Made by a program: the position numbers and the translations under genes. Of a DNA stretch of 64,000 nucleotides, positions 54,028 to 61,404 are shown in pieces (the first letter of the stretch is position 1; each line of letters begins with the position of its first letter). The DNA lies in the NCBI GenBank assembly GCA_016710685.1, contig JADJVC010000034.1, positions 62,001 to 126,000 of the forward strand, in the 5' to 3' direction. Source of the stretch: Flavobacteriales bacterium (GTDB taxonomy: Bacteria; Bacteroidota; Bacteroidia; Flavobacteriales_F; PHOS-HE28). The notes below the pieces were generated by a model. That model saw nothing but the letters and a program-made list of their open reading frames with translations. It had not been told where the DNA came from and did no database searches.

Positions 54028-54855
54028 ATGTCCGCAGAGCAACCCATGATAATCGACGTACACACCCACATCAACAACTACCACGAGGACCGCGTGGCCT
54101 CCTTGGAAGAATGCCTGGACCGCCTTGTCGCGGCGATGGCCGAGAACAAGGTGGACTATTCGTTGGTACTTACCTCATACAAAGTGAACGAGCACCGCCC
54201 CAGCACGAAGAAGGTCGTGGAGGCGATCCAAGGCCGGAAGAACCTCGGAGTTGTAGCGGGCATCAGCTTCCTGCATTACAATCACAATGACCTGCGCGAG
54301 ATCGGCGACTACCTCCGCGCGGGCCTCATCAAGGGCCTGAAGCTCTACCCCGGCTACGAGCCGTTCTACCCCAACGACACGCGGCTGCAAGTGGTGTACG
54401 ACATGGCCACTGAGTTCGACGTGCCGGTAATGTTCCACAGCGGCGACACCTACGCACCCACCGGCCGCATCAAGTATTCACACCCCATCCACATCGACGA
54501 CGTCGCGGTGGATTTCCCGAAGATGAAGATCGTGATCTGCCACGTGGGCAACCCCTGGATCAAGGACTGCATGGAAGTGGTGTACAAGAACGAAAACGTC
54601 TACGCGGATTTCTCAGGCCTCGTGTTGGGCGACTTCAGCGACAAGTTCGAGAAATTCATGAAGGCTGAATTGGAGAACATGATCACCTACGCCGGCAACC
54701 CGCGCTACCTGCTCTACGGCACGGACTGGCCGATCTCCAACATGGGTTCTTACCTCAACTTCATCAAGCAACTGGATTTGCCCGAAGACCGCAAGGAGAT
54801 GATCTTGTGGAAGAATGCGGCGGAGTTGTTCAAGATCGACGTGGGGGCGCTGTAG
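54028..54855 (+). CDS. TIM-barrel metal-dependent hydrolase (amidohydrolase 2 family)
   Basis: A 275-residue cytoplasmic protein of the PF04909 type. It starts near MIIDVHTHINN, with the HxH metal motif, and continues with YSLVLTSYKVNE, VMFHSGDTY (His), VICHVGNPW (His) and LYGTDWPISN (Asp), a complete set of metal ligands. I chose ATG 54028; 54046 is possible. An in-frame upstream extension to 53935 adds residues with no family match. Substrate unknown; decarboxylases and hydrolases both occur in the family. Confidence 0.82.
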   Translation: MSAEQPMIIDVHTHINNYHEDRVASLEECLDRLVAAMAENKVDYSLVLTSYKVNEHRPSTKKVVEAIQGRKNLGVVAGISFLHYNHNDLREIGDYLRAGLIKGLKLYPGYEPFYPNDTRLQVVYDMATEFDVPVMFHSGDTYAPTGRIKYSHPIHIDDVAVDFPKMKIVICHVGNPWIKDCMEVVYKNENVYADFSGLVLGDFSDKFEKFMKAELENMITYAGNPRYLLYGTDWPISNMGSYLNFIKQLDLPEDRKEMILWKNAAELFKIDVGAL

Positions 54856-54909
54856 GTGCGCGTACTAAGGTCTTCCACCGCAACTATGGATGCGCCACTC
54901 CAGTAAATA

Positions 54910-54946
54910 GCAAAAGCCGCGAACCATTCCAGATCCGCGGCTTTGC
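54910..54946 (-). terminator. terminator of the first delta-60 T9SS gene
   Basis: AAAGCCGCG pairs with CGCGGCTTT (flanked by GCAAA / TTTGC) around a 14-nt loop, 13 nt after the stop at 54959. The same sequence follows the paralogous gene at 56796-56827. Confidence 0.8.
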
Positions 54947-54958
54947 TTAAAGTTTCGA

Positions 54959-56674
54959 TCACTGCTTAACGATCCGCTGCGTGGCGATGCTGCCATGCAG
55001 TTCGGTGCGCAGTAGGTAGATGCCGCTGGCCGTTCCGTCCATGTCGATCTCGTTGCGACCGCCGTGTAGTTGGCCGGTTGAAATACGTTTGCCGTCAATG
55101 CTGAGCAACTCGTAACGGAGAGCACCACCGTTGTTCAACACCACGAGCAAGTCCGTTACAGGATTGTTCGCGATGTGGATCGCGGATCCAGCTAATTCGC
55201 TAACGCCAACATTGAGTAAGTTGTACGGATCCGATGTGAATTCGCAATCAGCACTTACCGTCATCGTAACGGTGTACTCGCCGTTCTGTGTTGGCGTGAA
55301 CGTGCTGCCCGTTGCGCCGGTGATGATCTGACCGTTCAGGAACCATTGAAAGGTTCCCGTCCCCGTCGAGCTCAGTTCGTTCCCGTTGATGCTGATCACG
55401 GGTAGCGCATCAGCGGCAGCATCGGTGTTCAAACTTGTGACGTACAAGGATTGATGGGACCCGCCGTGGCCGATCAAACGACCATCGGGCAGCAGCACAC
55501 CGCTGTGCAGAGTGCGGCCATTGGGGTCTCCTGTCGGGGTCGTAAAAAAGCCGTTGGTGCCGAACCCGGTATCGACTTGACCGTTCATATCGCGCTTGAG
55601 AATAAGGCCGTTGGTACCGTTGTTACCGAATTGATAGGTGGAGCCGTCCGCCAAAAGCACTATGCCTTCACCCCTGACACTTGGGTCGCTGACCAAACTG
55701 AGCCCATTGCTCCCGTACGTAATATCTATTCCACCGTTTGGTAAAAAGCGGGCCATTGAAAAGTTGACATTGCCGTCGCCAATGGAACTCACAAGGATCT
55801 TTCCATCGGGCTGCAATACGGCATGCAAGCGCGTACCGGGCAATCCAGTTGTAGGGCTTCCGTAGATACTGGTCGTAGCAAGTCCATTTACACCAAATGT
55901 GCTGTCGATATCGCCGTTGTAATGGAATTTGGCCATAGTGATCACGCGGGAATTCCCGCCGCCGCTGTACATGAGATCCATGGAAATGATCGAACTATCA
56001 GGCAACACCAGACCACAACCCACCCCGGTGTCGTAGCTCGGAAGATCCAGCCAAGCGGCACCGTCAGCACTGAACGTAGTGTCAAGCGTGCCGTCGTGCA
56101 GGAAGCGATACGCACCGATCTTGTTACCCCCAGCGCCAACACAAGTAATTGTGCTGTCCGGTGCAACGAACACACCGTAGAACATCCCTCCGCTGCCAGC
56201 GAAAGTCAGCCGGTGGTATCCTGTACCATTGAAGGTGGAGTCCACATCGCCGTCCGGCTTCAATCGGAAAACGCCTGGCCATTGACCGCTGCCGCCGTTG
56301 TCGGGTGCGATCATACCGCAACCTACGATCTTGTTGTCCTGTTGTACGGCAAGGCCACGTAGGATCGTTCGTCCTTCAAAGGTGCGTTGCACGTATCCCA
56401 CACCCGCAAGGCTGGTGTCCAGATTACCACACGTAGGGTCAAAGCGAACAAATGTGGTATGGAACGTATTCGGCCCGCCACCGATGTAGCAGAACCCACC
56501 GATCAGCACTTTGCCGTCGGGAGTGAGCGCATGTTCCGAACCGGATTCGAAGTAGCCCGGTGTAAGGTTCAGGAGTATATCACCGCCGGTGCCGAACGTT
56601 TGGGAAACTGTAAGATCCTGCGTGTGGGCGAAAGCAGGTATTAGAAGAAGAAGCGCGGTGGAATGTGCTTTCAT
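54959..56674 (-). CDS. secreted delta-60-repeat protein with T9SS sorting domain, copy 1
   Basis: A 571-residue exported protein. Signal peptide MKAHSTALLLLIPAFAHTQ; about six delta-60 repeats forming a probable beta-propeller (DGDVDSTFNGTGYHRL, DGTLDTTFSADGAAW, NGDIDSTFGVNGLATT, NGGIDITYGSNG, NGQVDTGFGTNGFF); an Ig/PKD-like segment (GTFQWFLNGQIITGATGSTF) and a C-terminal T9SS type A domain (IHIANNPVTDLLVVLNNG to TQRIVKQ). The ATG at 56674 was chosen for the signal peptide; a longer frame runs through the promoter block. It is a tandem duplicate of the next gene, with near-identical 3' end, terminator and promoter block. Confidence 0.82.
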   Translation of the reverse strand: MKAHSTALLLLIPAFAHTQDLTVSQTFGTGGDILLNLTPGYFESGSEHALTPDGKVLIGGFCYIGGGPNTFHTTFVRFDPTCGNLDTSLAGVGYVQRTFEGRTILRGLAVQQDNKIVGCGMIAPDNGGSGQWPGVFRLKPDGDVDSTFNGTGYHRLTFAGSGGMFYGVFVAPDSTITCVGAGGNKIGAYRFLHDGTLDTTFSADGAAWLDLPSYDTGVGCGLVLPDSSIISMDLMYSGGGNSRVITMAKFHYNGDIDSTFGVNGLATTSIYGSPTTGLPGTRLHAVLQPDGKILVSSIGDGNVNFSMARFLPNGGIDITYGSNGLSLVSDPSVRGEGIVLLADGSTYQFGNNGTNGLILKRDMNGQVDTGFGTNGFFTTPTGDPNGRTLHSGVLLPDGRLIGHGGSHQSLYVTSLNTDAAADALPVISINGNELSSTGTGTFQWFLNGQIITGATGSTFTPTQNGEYTVTMTVSADCEFTSDPYNLLNVGVSELAGSAIHIANNPVTDLLVVLNNGGALRYELLSIDGKRISTGQLHGGRNEIDMDGTASGIYLLRTELHGSIATQRIVKQ

Positions 56675-56722
56675 GATGTGTTTTGTTTTGATGGAACAAA
56701 CTTCCGCTGCTCTGATCGTTGT

Positions 56723-56787
56723 TGCAACGTAACCTTCGTTCCATGCAAGCCCACGCAGGGTTTCAGAAGGCTGGAACAAAAGTTCCA
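56723..56787 (-). promoter_or_regulatory. conserved 65-bp regulatory block of T9SS gene copy 1
   Basis: Read on the minus strand the block holds TGGAACTTTTGTTCCA (56772-56787), CTTCTGAAAC, then GGAACGAAGGTTAC, and ends at ACGTTGCA, 49 nt before the ATG. The TTG in ACGTTGCA stands 20 nt from GAAGTTTG, which resembles the -7 consensus. The two GGAAC-N4-GTT(C/A)C sites are 44 bp apart centre to centre. The copy at 58613-58677 has the same length and spacing. Confidence 0.65.
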
Positions 56788-56795
56788 GGAACGAC

Positions 56796-56828
56796 AAAGC
56801 CGCGAACCATTCCCGATCCGCGGCTTTG
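56796..56828 (-). terminator. terminator of the second delta-60 T9SS gene
   Basis: AAAGCCGCG / CGCGGCTTT stem, 13 nt after the stop at 56841. It is nearly identical to the terminator after copy 1. Confidence 0.8.
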
Positions 56829-56840
56829 CTTAAAGTTCGA

Positions 56841-58565
56841 TCACTGCTTAACGATCCGCTGCGTGGCGATGCTACCTTTCAATTCAGTGCGTAGCAAGTA
56901 AACACCGCTGGCTGTTCCATTCATATCGATCTCGTTGCGACCGCCGTGCAGTTGGCCGGTTGAAATACGTTGGCCTTCGATGCTGAGCAGCTCGTAGCGC
57001 ACAACACCACCGTTGTACAACACCACGAGCAAGTCCGTTACAGGATTGTTCGCGATGTGGATCGCCGATAAAGCCAATTCGCTTACGCCAACATTGAGCA
57101 AGGTGTACGCATCCGATGTGAATTCGCAATCAGCACTTACCGTCATCGTAACGGTGTAATCGCCATTCTGTGTTGGTGTGAATGTGTTGGTCGTTGCACC
57201 GTTTATCAGAACGCCATCGAGGAACCATTGCAGATCACCTGTGCCGGTGCAGACCAGATCAGTACCGGCAATGCTGATGACGGGCAGCGCGTTCAACGCA
57301 GGGTCAGTAGTGAATTTGACCACCAGGAAGGGATCATTCGGGAACTTGCCGCCATAGCCGAAGAAGTCCCCGCTGGGCAATTGAAGTCCTCCCCAGAATC
57401 GTTCGTTACCTGCACCCGTGTTGGCGTGGGCGTATCCGTTCGCGCCGAAACCGGTTACCACATTGCCGTCTACATCGCGTTTCAGGCAGGTGCCATATTG
57501 GCTATCGACCCAGCCGAATTGAAGTGTAGTACCATCGGGGAGAAGGGCCATCTTGCGTCCTTGGGGGTTCGCACCGCCAATAGGATCTGCGACCGAGCTT
57601 ACCCCGTTGGAGCCATAGCTCGGGTCGAGGTCGCCATTGGGCATGAAGCGGGCCATGATAAAGCCCACATTGTCTTGGCCGGCGCTGCTCACAAGGATGC
57701 GACCATCTGTCTGTACAGATATGCCCAGCAGGTTGCCCTGCGCGGTAACATTGCTCACGGCAAGCCCCATGTTGCCGAAGGTGGTGTCCGGTTCACCGAA
57801 CGCATCGAACTTGGCCATGGCGATCACTATGGCGGATCCGTTGAACATGGGTGTTACCACCAGTGCTGTACTGTCCGCCTGCAAGTAACCCGTGCCGCGT
57901 TCGCTGTAGGTGAAATTCGGCAGTTGCATGCGGGCGGCTCCAGCTGTTCCGTAGCTTGTGTCAGGTGAGCCATCGTAGTTGAAACGAAATGCTCCGATCA
58001 GTCCATCGAAAGCGGCACCGGTGCAAAGGATCGTGCTGTCAGCATTAACGAAAACAGCGGTAAGATTCCCCGCGCTTCCATTGGAACTGCCAGTGCCATT
58101 GAAGGGAAAGCGACTGTAGCCTTGTAAATTGAATGTGCTGTCCACAGAGCCATCCGCGTTGAACCGGAAAATCCCTGGCCATTGTTGGCTGCCCGAATTG
58201 TCCGGCGCGACCATACCGCAGCCCACGATCTTGCCGTCTGGTTCCAAGGCGATATTGTGACACAGTGTGCGTTGCTCGTGTACGGCATTCGCAACTCCAT
58301 CAACACCGAAGGTCATGTCCGCCGCCCCGCAGAACGTATCGATCACGGCGAGGCAGACCGTATAATTGTTCAGGTTGATGTTGTATCCGTGGCCTGCCAA
58401 AAGCAACTTGCCATCGGGCCGCAAGGCGTGTGCATAGGCGTCACCGCCCTGAGGAAAGCTGATGGTGCGCACACCGTTATTCCCAAAGGTCGGCGCGAGT
58501 GAAACGGATTGGGCTTGCGAAAGCGTTGCTACGCAGAGTAGAAGACCAGTGGAGAATGCTTTCAT
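56841..58565 (-). CDS. secreted delta-60-repeat protein with T9SS sorting domain, copy 2
   Basis: A 574-residue paralogue of copy 1 with the same order: signal peptide MKAFSTGLLLCVATLSQAQ, delta-60 repeats (DGSVDSTFNLQGYSRF, DGSPDTSYGTAGAARM, FGEPDTTFGNMGLAVS, NGDLDPSYGSNGVSS), Ig-like segment (LQWFLDGVLINGATTNTF) and T9SS type A domain ending TQRIVKQ. The N-terminal propellers have diverged, while the last ~120 residues are nearly identical in protein and DNA. The response-regulator gene lies directly upstream. Its role is unknown; secretion to the surface or medium is inferred from the sorting domain. Confidence 0.82.
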   Translation of the reverse strand: MKAFSTGLLLCVATLSQAQSVSLAPTFGNNGVRTISFPQGGDAYAHALRPDGKLLLAGHGYNINLNNYTVCLAVIDTFCGAADMTFGVDGVANAVHEQRTLCHNIALEPDGKIVGCGMVAPDNSGSQQWPGIFRFNADGSVDSTFNLQGYSRFPFNGTGSSNGSAGNLTAVFVNADSTILCTGAAFDGLIGAFRFNYDGSPDTSYGTAGAARMQLPNFTYSERGTGYLQADSTALVVTPMFNGSAIVIAMAKFDAFGEPDTTFGNMGLAVSNVTAQGNLLGISVQTDGRILVSSAGQDNVGFIMARFMPNGDLDPSYGSNGVSSVADPIGGANPQGRKMALLPDGTTLQFGWVDSQYGTCLKRDVDGNVVTGFGANGYAHANTGAGNERFWGGLQLPSGDFFGYGGKFPNDPFLVVKFTTDPALNALPVISIAGTDLVCTGTGDLQWFLDGVLINGATTNTFTPTQNGDYTVTMTVSADCEFTSDAYTLLNVGVSELALSAIHIANNPVTDLLVVLYNGGVVRYELLSIEGQRISTGQLHGGRNEIDMNGTASGVYLLRTELKGSIATQRIVKQ

Positions 58566-58612
58566 GACATGGTTCGTTTGAAGTGGCAAAAATCATCCAA
58601 CCATGGTGCATG

Positions 58613-58677
58613 TGCAACGTAACCTTCGTTCCAGCCACGTGCACCAAGCGTTTCAGAAGGGTGGAACAAAAGTTCCA
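58613..58677 (-). promoter_or_regulatory. conserved 65-bp regulatory block of T9SS gene copy 2
   Basis: Same layout as at 56723-56787: TGGAACTTTTGTTCCA (58662-58677), CTTCTGAAAC, GGAACGAAGGTTAC (58619-58632), ACGTTGCA, then TTG-N20-GATTTTTG and the ATG 48 nt after the block. Only about 14 central bases differ between the copies. The block begins 8 nt after the response-regulator stop codon. Confidence 0.65.
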
Positions 58678-58684
58678 AATCCGC

Positions 58685-59326
58685 TCAGCGCCCGAAGAAC
58701 TTGTTCACCGCCTCGGTGCGGTTCTGCACATGCAGCTTGCCATACATGCGGTGTATGTGCTGTTTGATCGCGGCTTCGCTAATGCCGATGCGCATGCTGA
58801 TCTCCTTGTAGAGCAATCCTTCAGCAAGCAATTGCAGGATCTCCTGTTCGCGATCGGTGAGCTTAGCCTCGGCCAATCCTTCCGTTGGTTTTGAGGGGCG
58901 CAATTGAGCCACCACACGACGTGCGATGGTCGCGCTCATCGGGCTTCCGCCATTCATTAGATCACGGAGGGCGGTGAGTATCTCCAAGGGCTTTGCGCTC
59001 TTCAACAGATAGCCGTTCGCACCGGCCTTCAACGCGTCGAAAACGCGTTGATCATCATCGTGCATGGTGTACATTAGGAACTGGGAGGCCGGGAAACGCA
59101 TGGCAAGTTGTCGGACACATTCAATGCCGTCGACACCTGGTAAATTGATGTCCATGATCACCACAGCAGGGCAACTTTCCTTCCAACCCGCAAGGGCATC
59201 CTCTGCGTTGGACCAGTCCTTTTCAAAAGCCATGTCCTTCGCCGTCTCGAGGATTTTGCGCAGGGCCTCACGAACGCGTGCATCGTCCTCTACGATCCCG
59301 ATCCGTGGTTTTTGGGCCTGATCCAT
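58685..59326 (-). CDS. LuxR/NarL-type response regulator
   Basis: A 213-residue two-component regulator. The receiver domain (residues ~6-125) has the acidic pair in GIVEDDARVREAL, phospho-accepting Asp in PAVVIMDINLPGVDG, Thr in LMYTMHDDD and Lys in GYLLKSAKPLE. The C-terminal HTH is LTDREQEILQLLAEGLLYKE then GISEAAIKQHIHRMYGKLHV, typical of GerE/LuxR regulators. It starts at the ATG at 59326; a longer frame upstream is antisense-like and overlaps the kinase. It follows the kinase genes and precedes the secreted propeller genes, which makes these its likely inputs and targets. Confidence 0.93.
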   Translation of the reverse strand: MDQAQKPRIGIVEDDARVREALRKILETAKDMAFEKDWSNAEDALAGWKESCPAVVIMDINLPGVDGIECVRQLAMRFPASQFLMYTMHDDDQRVFDALKAGANGYLLKSAKPLEILTALRDLMNGGSPMSATIARRVVAQLRPSKPTEGLAEAKLTDREQEILQLLAEGLLYKEISMRIGISEAAIKQHIHRMYGKLHVQNRTEAVNKFFGR

Positions 59327-59372
59327 ACGGCAAAGTTCAACACTCTTGGGAAGAATTGCAGGATAACGAAAG

Positions 59373-61385
59373 TTAGGAGGTTCCTTGAAGGGGGATAAAC
59401 ACCGTAATAAGCATGCCTTGGGAACCATCGAGATCGACACGGCCGCCGAGCGCGGTAATGCGCCGTTGCATGGTGCGCAGGCCATTACCGGGAAGGCTTT
59501 CAAGGTCACCTTGCACCCCTTTTCCATTGTCATGCAACTCCACGTACAGGCCGTTGCGCCACTGCAACCGAAGCTCCACGGAGTTCGCACCACTGTGCTT
59601 TACCACGTTCGTCAAAGCTTCCTTCAGCAACAGATAAGGATCGCGACGTTGATCCGCGCTAAGGATCGTCGGCGGCCACTGGCCATCCACTTCCACATGC
59701 AAACGGATCCCATGCTGCGCGCAAAAAAGATGGGCCGTGTCATTGAGGTAATCAACCAGATTTTTCAACGAGCTTGCCGGGCTGTTCATGGCCCAAATGA
59801 TCTGGCGCAGGCTTGCGACCAGTTCATCGGCAAGTGCGGCCCGGTCTTGAAGGAGTTTTTTCTTGCGCGGGTCGGATTCTTCTGCGAGGTCCATCTCGGT
59901 CCACAACTTGAGGGCGCTCAACCCAGCTCCGAGTTCTTCGTGCAGGTCCTCGCTCATGCGTTCGCGCATCTTCAGGCCATGTATCAGGTGCTCGTCCTTG
60001 GAGCGTTGCAGGGTATGCTCCAACACCAATTTTTCGCGTTTGCGCCGACCCATGAAGAATACGAGCAGGAATAGCGTGGATGCGATTATTACCCCGCCCC
60101 AGATCAGTATCCGTTGGCGGCGTTGCCTTTCTTCTGCGACCTGCGTCCGCAACGGAGCCGTGGCATCGTCCAGTCGCTGGGCATCCAAGATACTGTCCGT
60201 GAGCGCTGCCTGTTCAAGGTCAAAGCGCAACAATTCCTCGCGACCTTCAATGCTATGTAGCGTGTCTTTCCATGCTACCCAAAGATCCGTGATCGCCAGT
60301 GCGTCCTGCGTGCGCCCTTGTGCTTTGTACAGGTTACGGAGCAGTTCGGCGGCGCGCACCATGCTGCCGTCATCACCGGTCTCGCGGGAAAGTCCGATGT
60401 AGCCGTGCACGTTCGCGATGGTGAGCGCCTCCTTGAACATCCGCTCGGCACTACGAAGATCACGGATTTGCATTTCCGCTTGTCCAGCGATCACCAGACA
60501 ACCGGCTTTGGCGGCGTGATCACCGATACGATCCGCAAGATCGATGGCCTTGTTCGCTGTGTGGAGTGCTTGTTCTGCAGCCCCGGCTTGGAGCAGGAAA
60601 CGGGCGTACGGCTCCCATACGGTGATGCTGTTCCAGGATTCTGGAGAGCGTTCCACGACCTGCTCGGCACGCGACATAAGCGCGAGGGCATCCGCGGTGT
60701 CCCCGCGGTACGCGGCCAATTGTCCGCGCCCCATCAAGGTGAGCGCATGCCTGCAGGCTTCCATCGTGTCGCACGCAGCCAACGCTGCTTCAGCGAATTG
60801 GAAGCGACCGAGTTGCATGAGTGCATCGGCCATGTGTTGGCGAATGTGCGTTGTGTACATGGCCGGCTTTTCGGCTGTGGAAAGGACCAGCTCAAGTTCC
60901 TTTTCGTACCAGTACAACGCTTGTGAAGGCATGCGAAGTGCGGCATAGCTCACGCCCATCGCGTTCATGGCATTGGCCAGTGCGAGGGTGTCCTTCGCGA
61001 GATCGGCATACCGCATCGCTTCACGAAAATCCTGCTGTGCCATTGCGATGCGCCTCCGGAACTTGGCCTGATATCCGCGTTGATGGAACATCCGTGATCG
61101 CGTGCTCAATACACTTGTCCGAACGGCGAGGTCCGGGTCAATTTGCAGAACGCGTGTCAACGAATCCAATTCGTGCAGGTAGGGGAATGCCTCCTCCGAA
61201 AAGAGGTAGGACCATGCCAATTCCCCCAATGGAGCGAGTCGCTCACGGGCATCCGTCGTATTCGCGAGCAGTTGGCGGAGCGAGTCCCTATTGCCTTCCT
61301 TCAGTTGGGCGCTCGAGGGCAGCCAACCGGTCAAAAAGATCGCCAGCAAGAAGAAGCTTTGCAGTGATGTACCGGTCCGCAGCAT
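59373..61385 (-). CDS. TPR sensor histidine kinase, complete
   Basis: A 670-residue membrane kinase: signal peptide (LQSFFLLAIFLTGWLPSSAQ), a periplasmic TPR region (~35-400, e.g. NAMNAMGVSYAALRMPSQAL), one membrane helix (ILIWGGVIIASTLFLLVFFM, ~430) and a NarL-type (HisKA_3-like) kinase core. The phospho-His is in RMSEDLHEELGAGLSALKL, the N box in LLLKEALTNVVKHSGANSV, and the G boxes in VELHDNGKGV and PGNGLRTMQRRITALGG. All catalytic features are present. The ATG at 61385 follows the upstream gene's stop by 19 nt. It is probably the active kinase for the adjacent regulator. Confidence 0.9.
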   Translation of the reverse strand: MLRTGTSLQSFFLLAIFLTGWLPSSAQLKEGNRDSLRQLLANTTDARERLAPLGELAWSYLFSEEAFPYLHELDSLTRVLQIDPDLAVRTSVLSTRSRMFHQRGYQAKFRRRIAMAQQDFREAMRYADLAKDTLALANAMNAMGVSYAALRMPSQALYWYEKELELVLSTAEKPAMYTTHIRQHMADALMQLGRFQFAEAALAACDTMEACRHALTLMGRGQLAAYRGDTADALALMSRAEQVVERSPESWNSITVWEPYARFLLQAGAAEQALHTANKAIDLADRIGDHAAKAGCLVIAGQAEMQIRDLRSAERMFKEALTIANVHGYIGLSRETGDDGSMVRAAELLRNLYKAQGRTQDALAITDLWVAWKDTLHSIEGREELLRFDLEQAALTDSILDAQRLDDATAPLRTQVAEERQRRQRILIWGGVIIASTLFLLVFFMGRRKREKLVLEHTLQRSKDEHLIHGLKMRERMSEDLHEELGAGLSALKLWTEMDLAEESDPRKKKLLQDRAALADELVASLRQIIWAMNSPASSLKNLVDYLNDTAHLFCAQHGIRLHVEVDGQWPPTILSADQRRDPYLLLKEALTNVVKHSGANSVELRLQWRNGLYVELHDNGKGVQGDLESLPGNGLRTMQRRITALGGRVDLDGSQGMLITVFIPLQGTS

Positions 61386-61404
61386 GCCGCAACTTACCCC
61401 GGGT

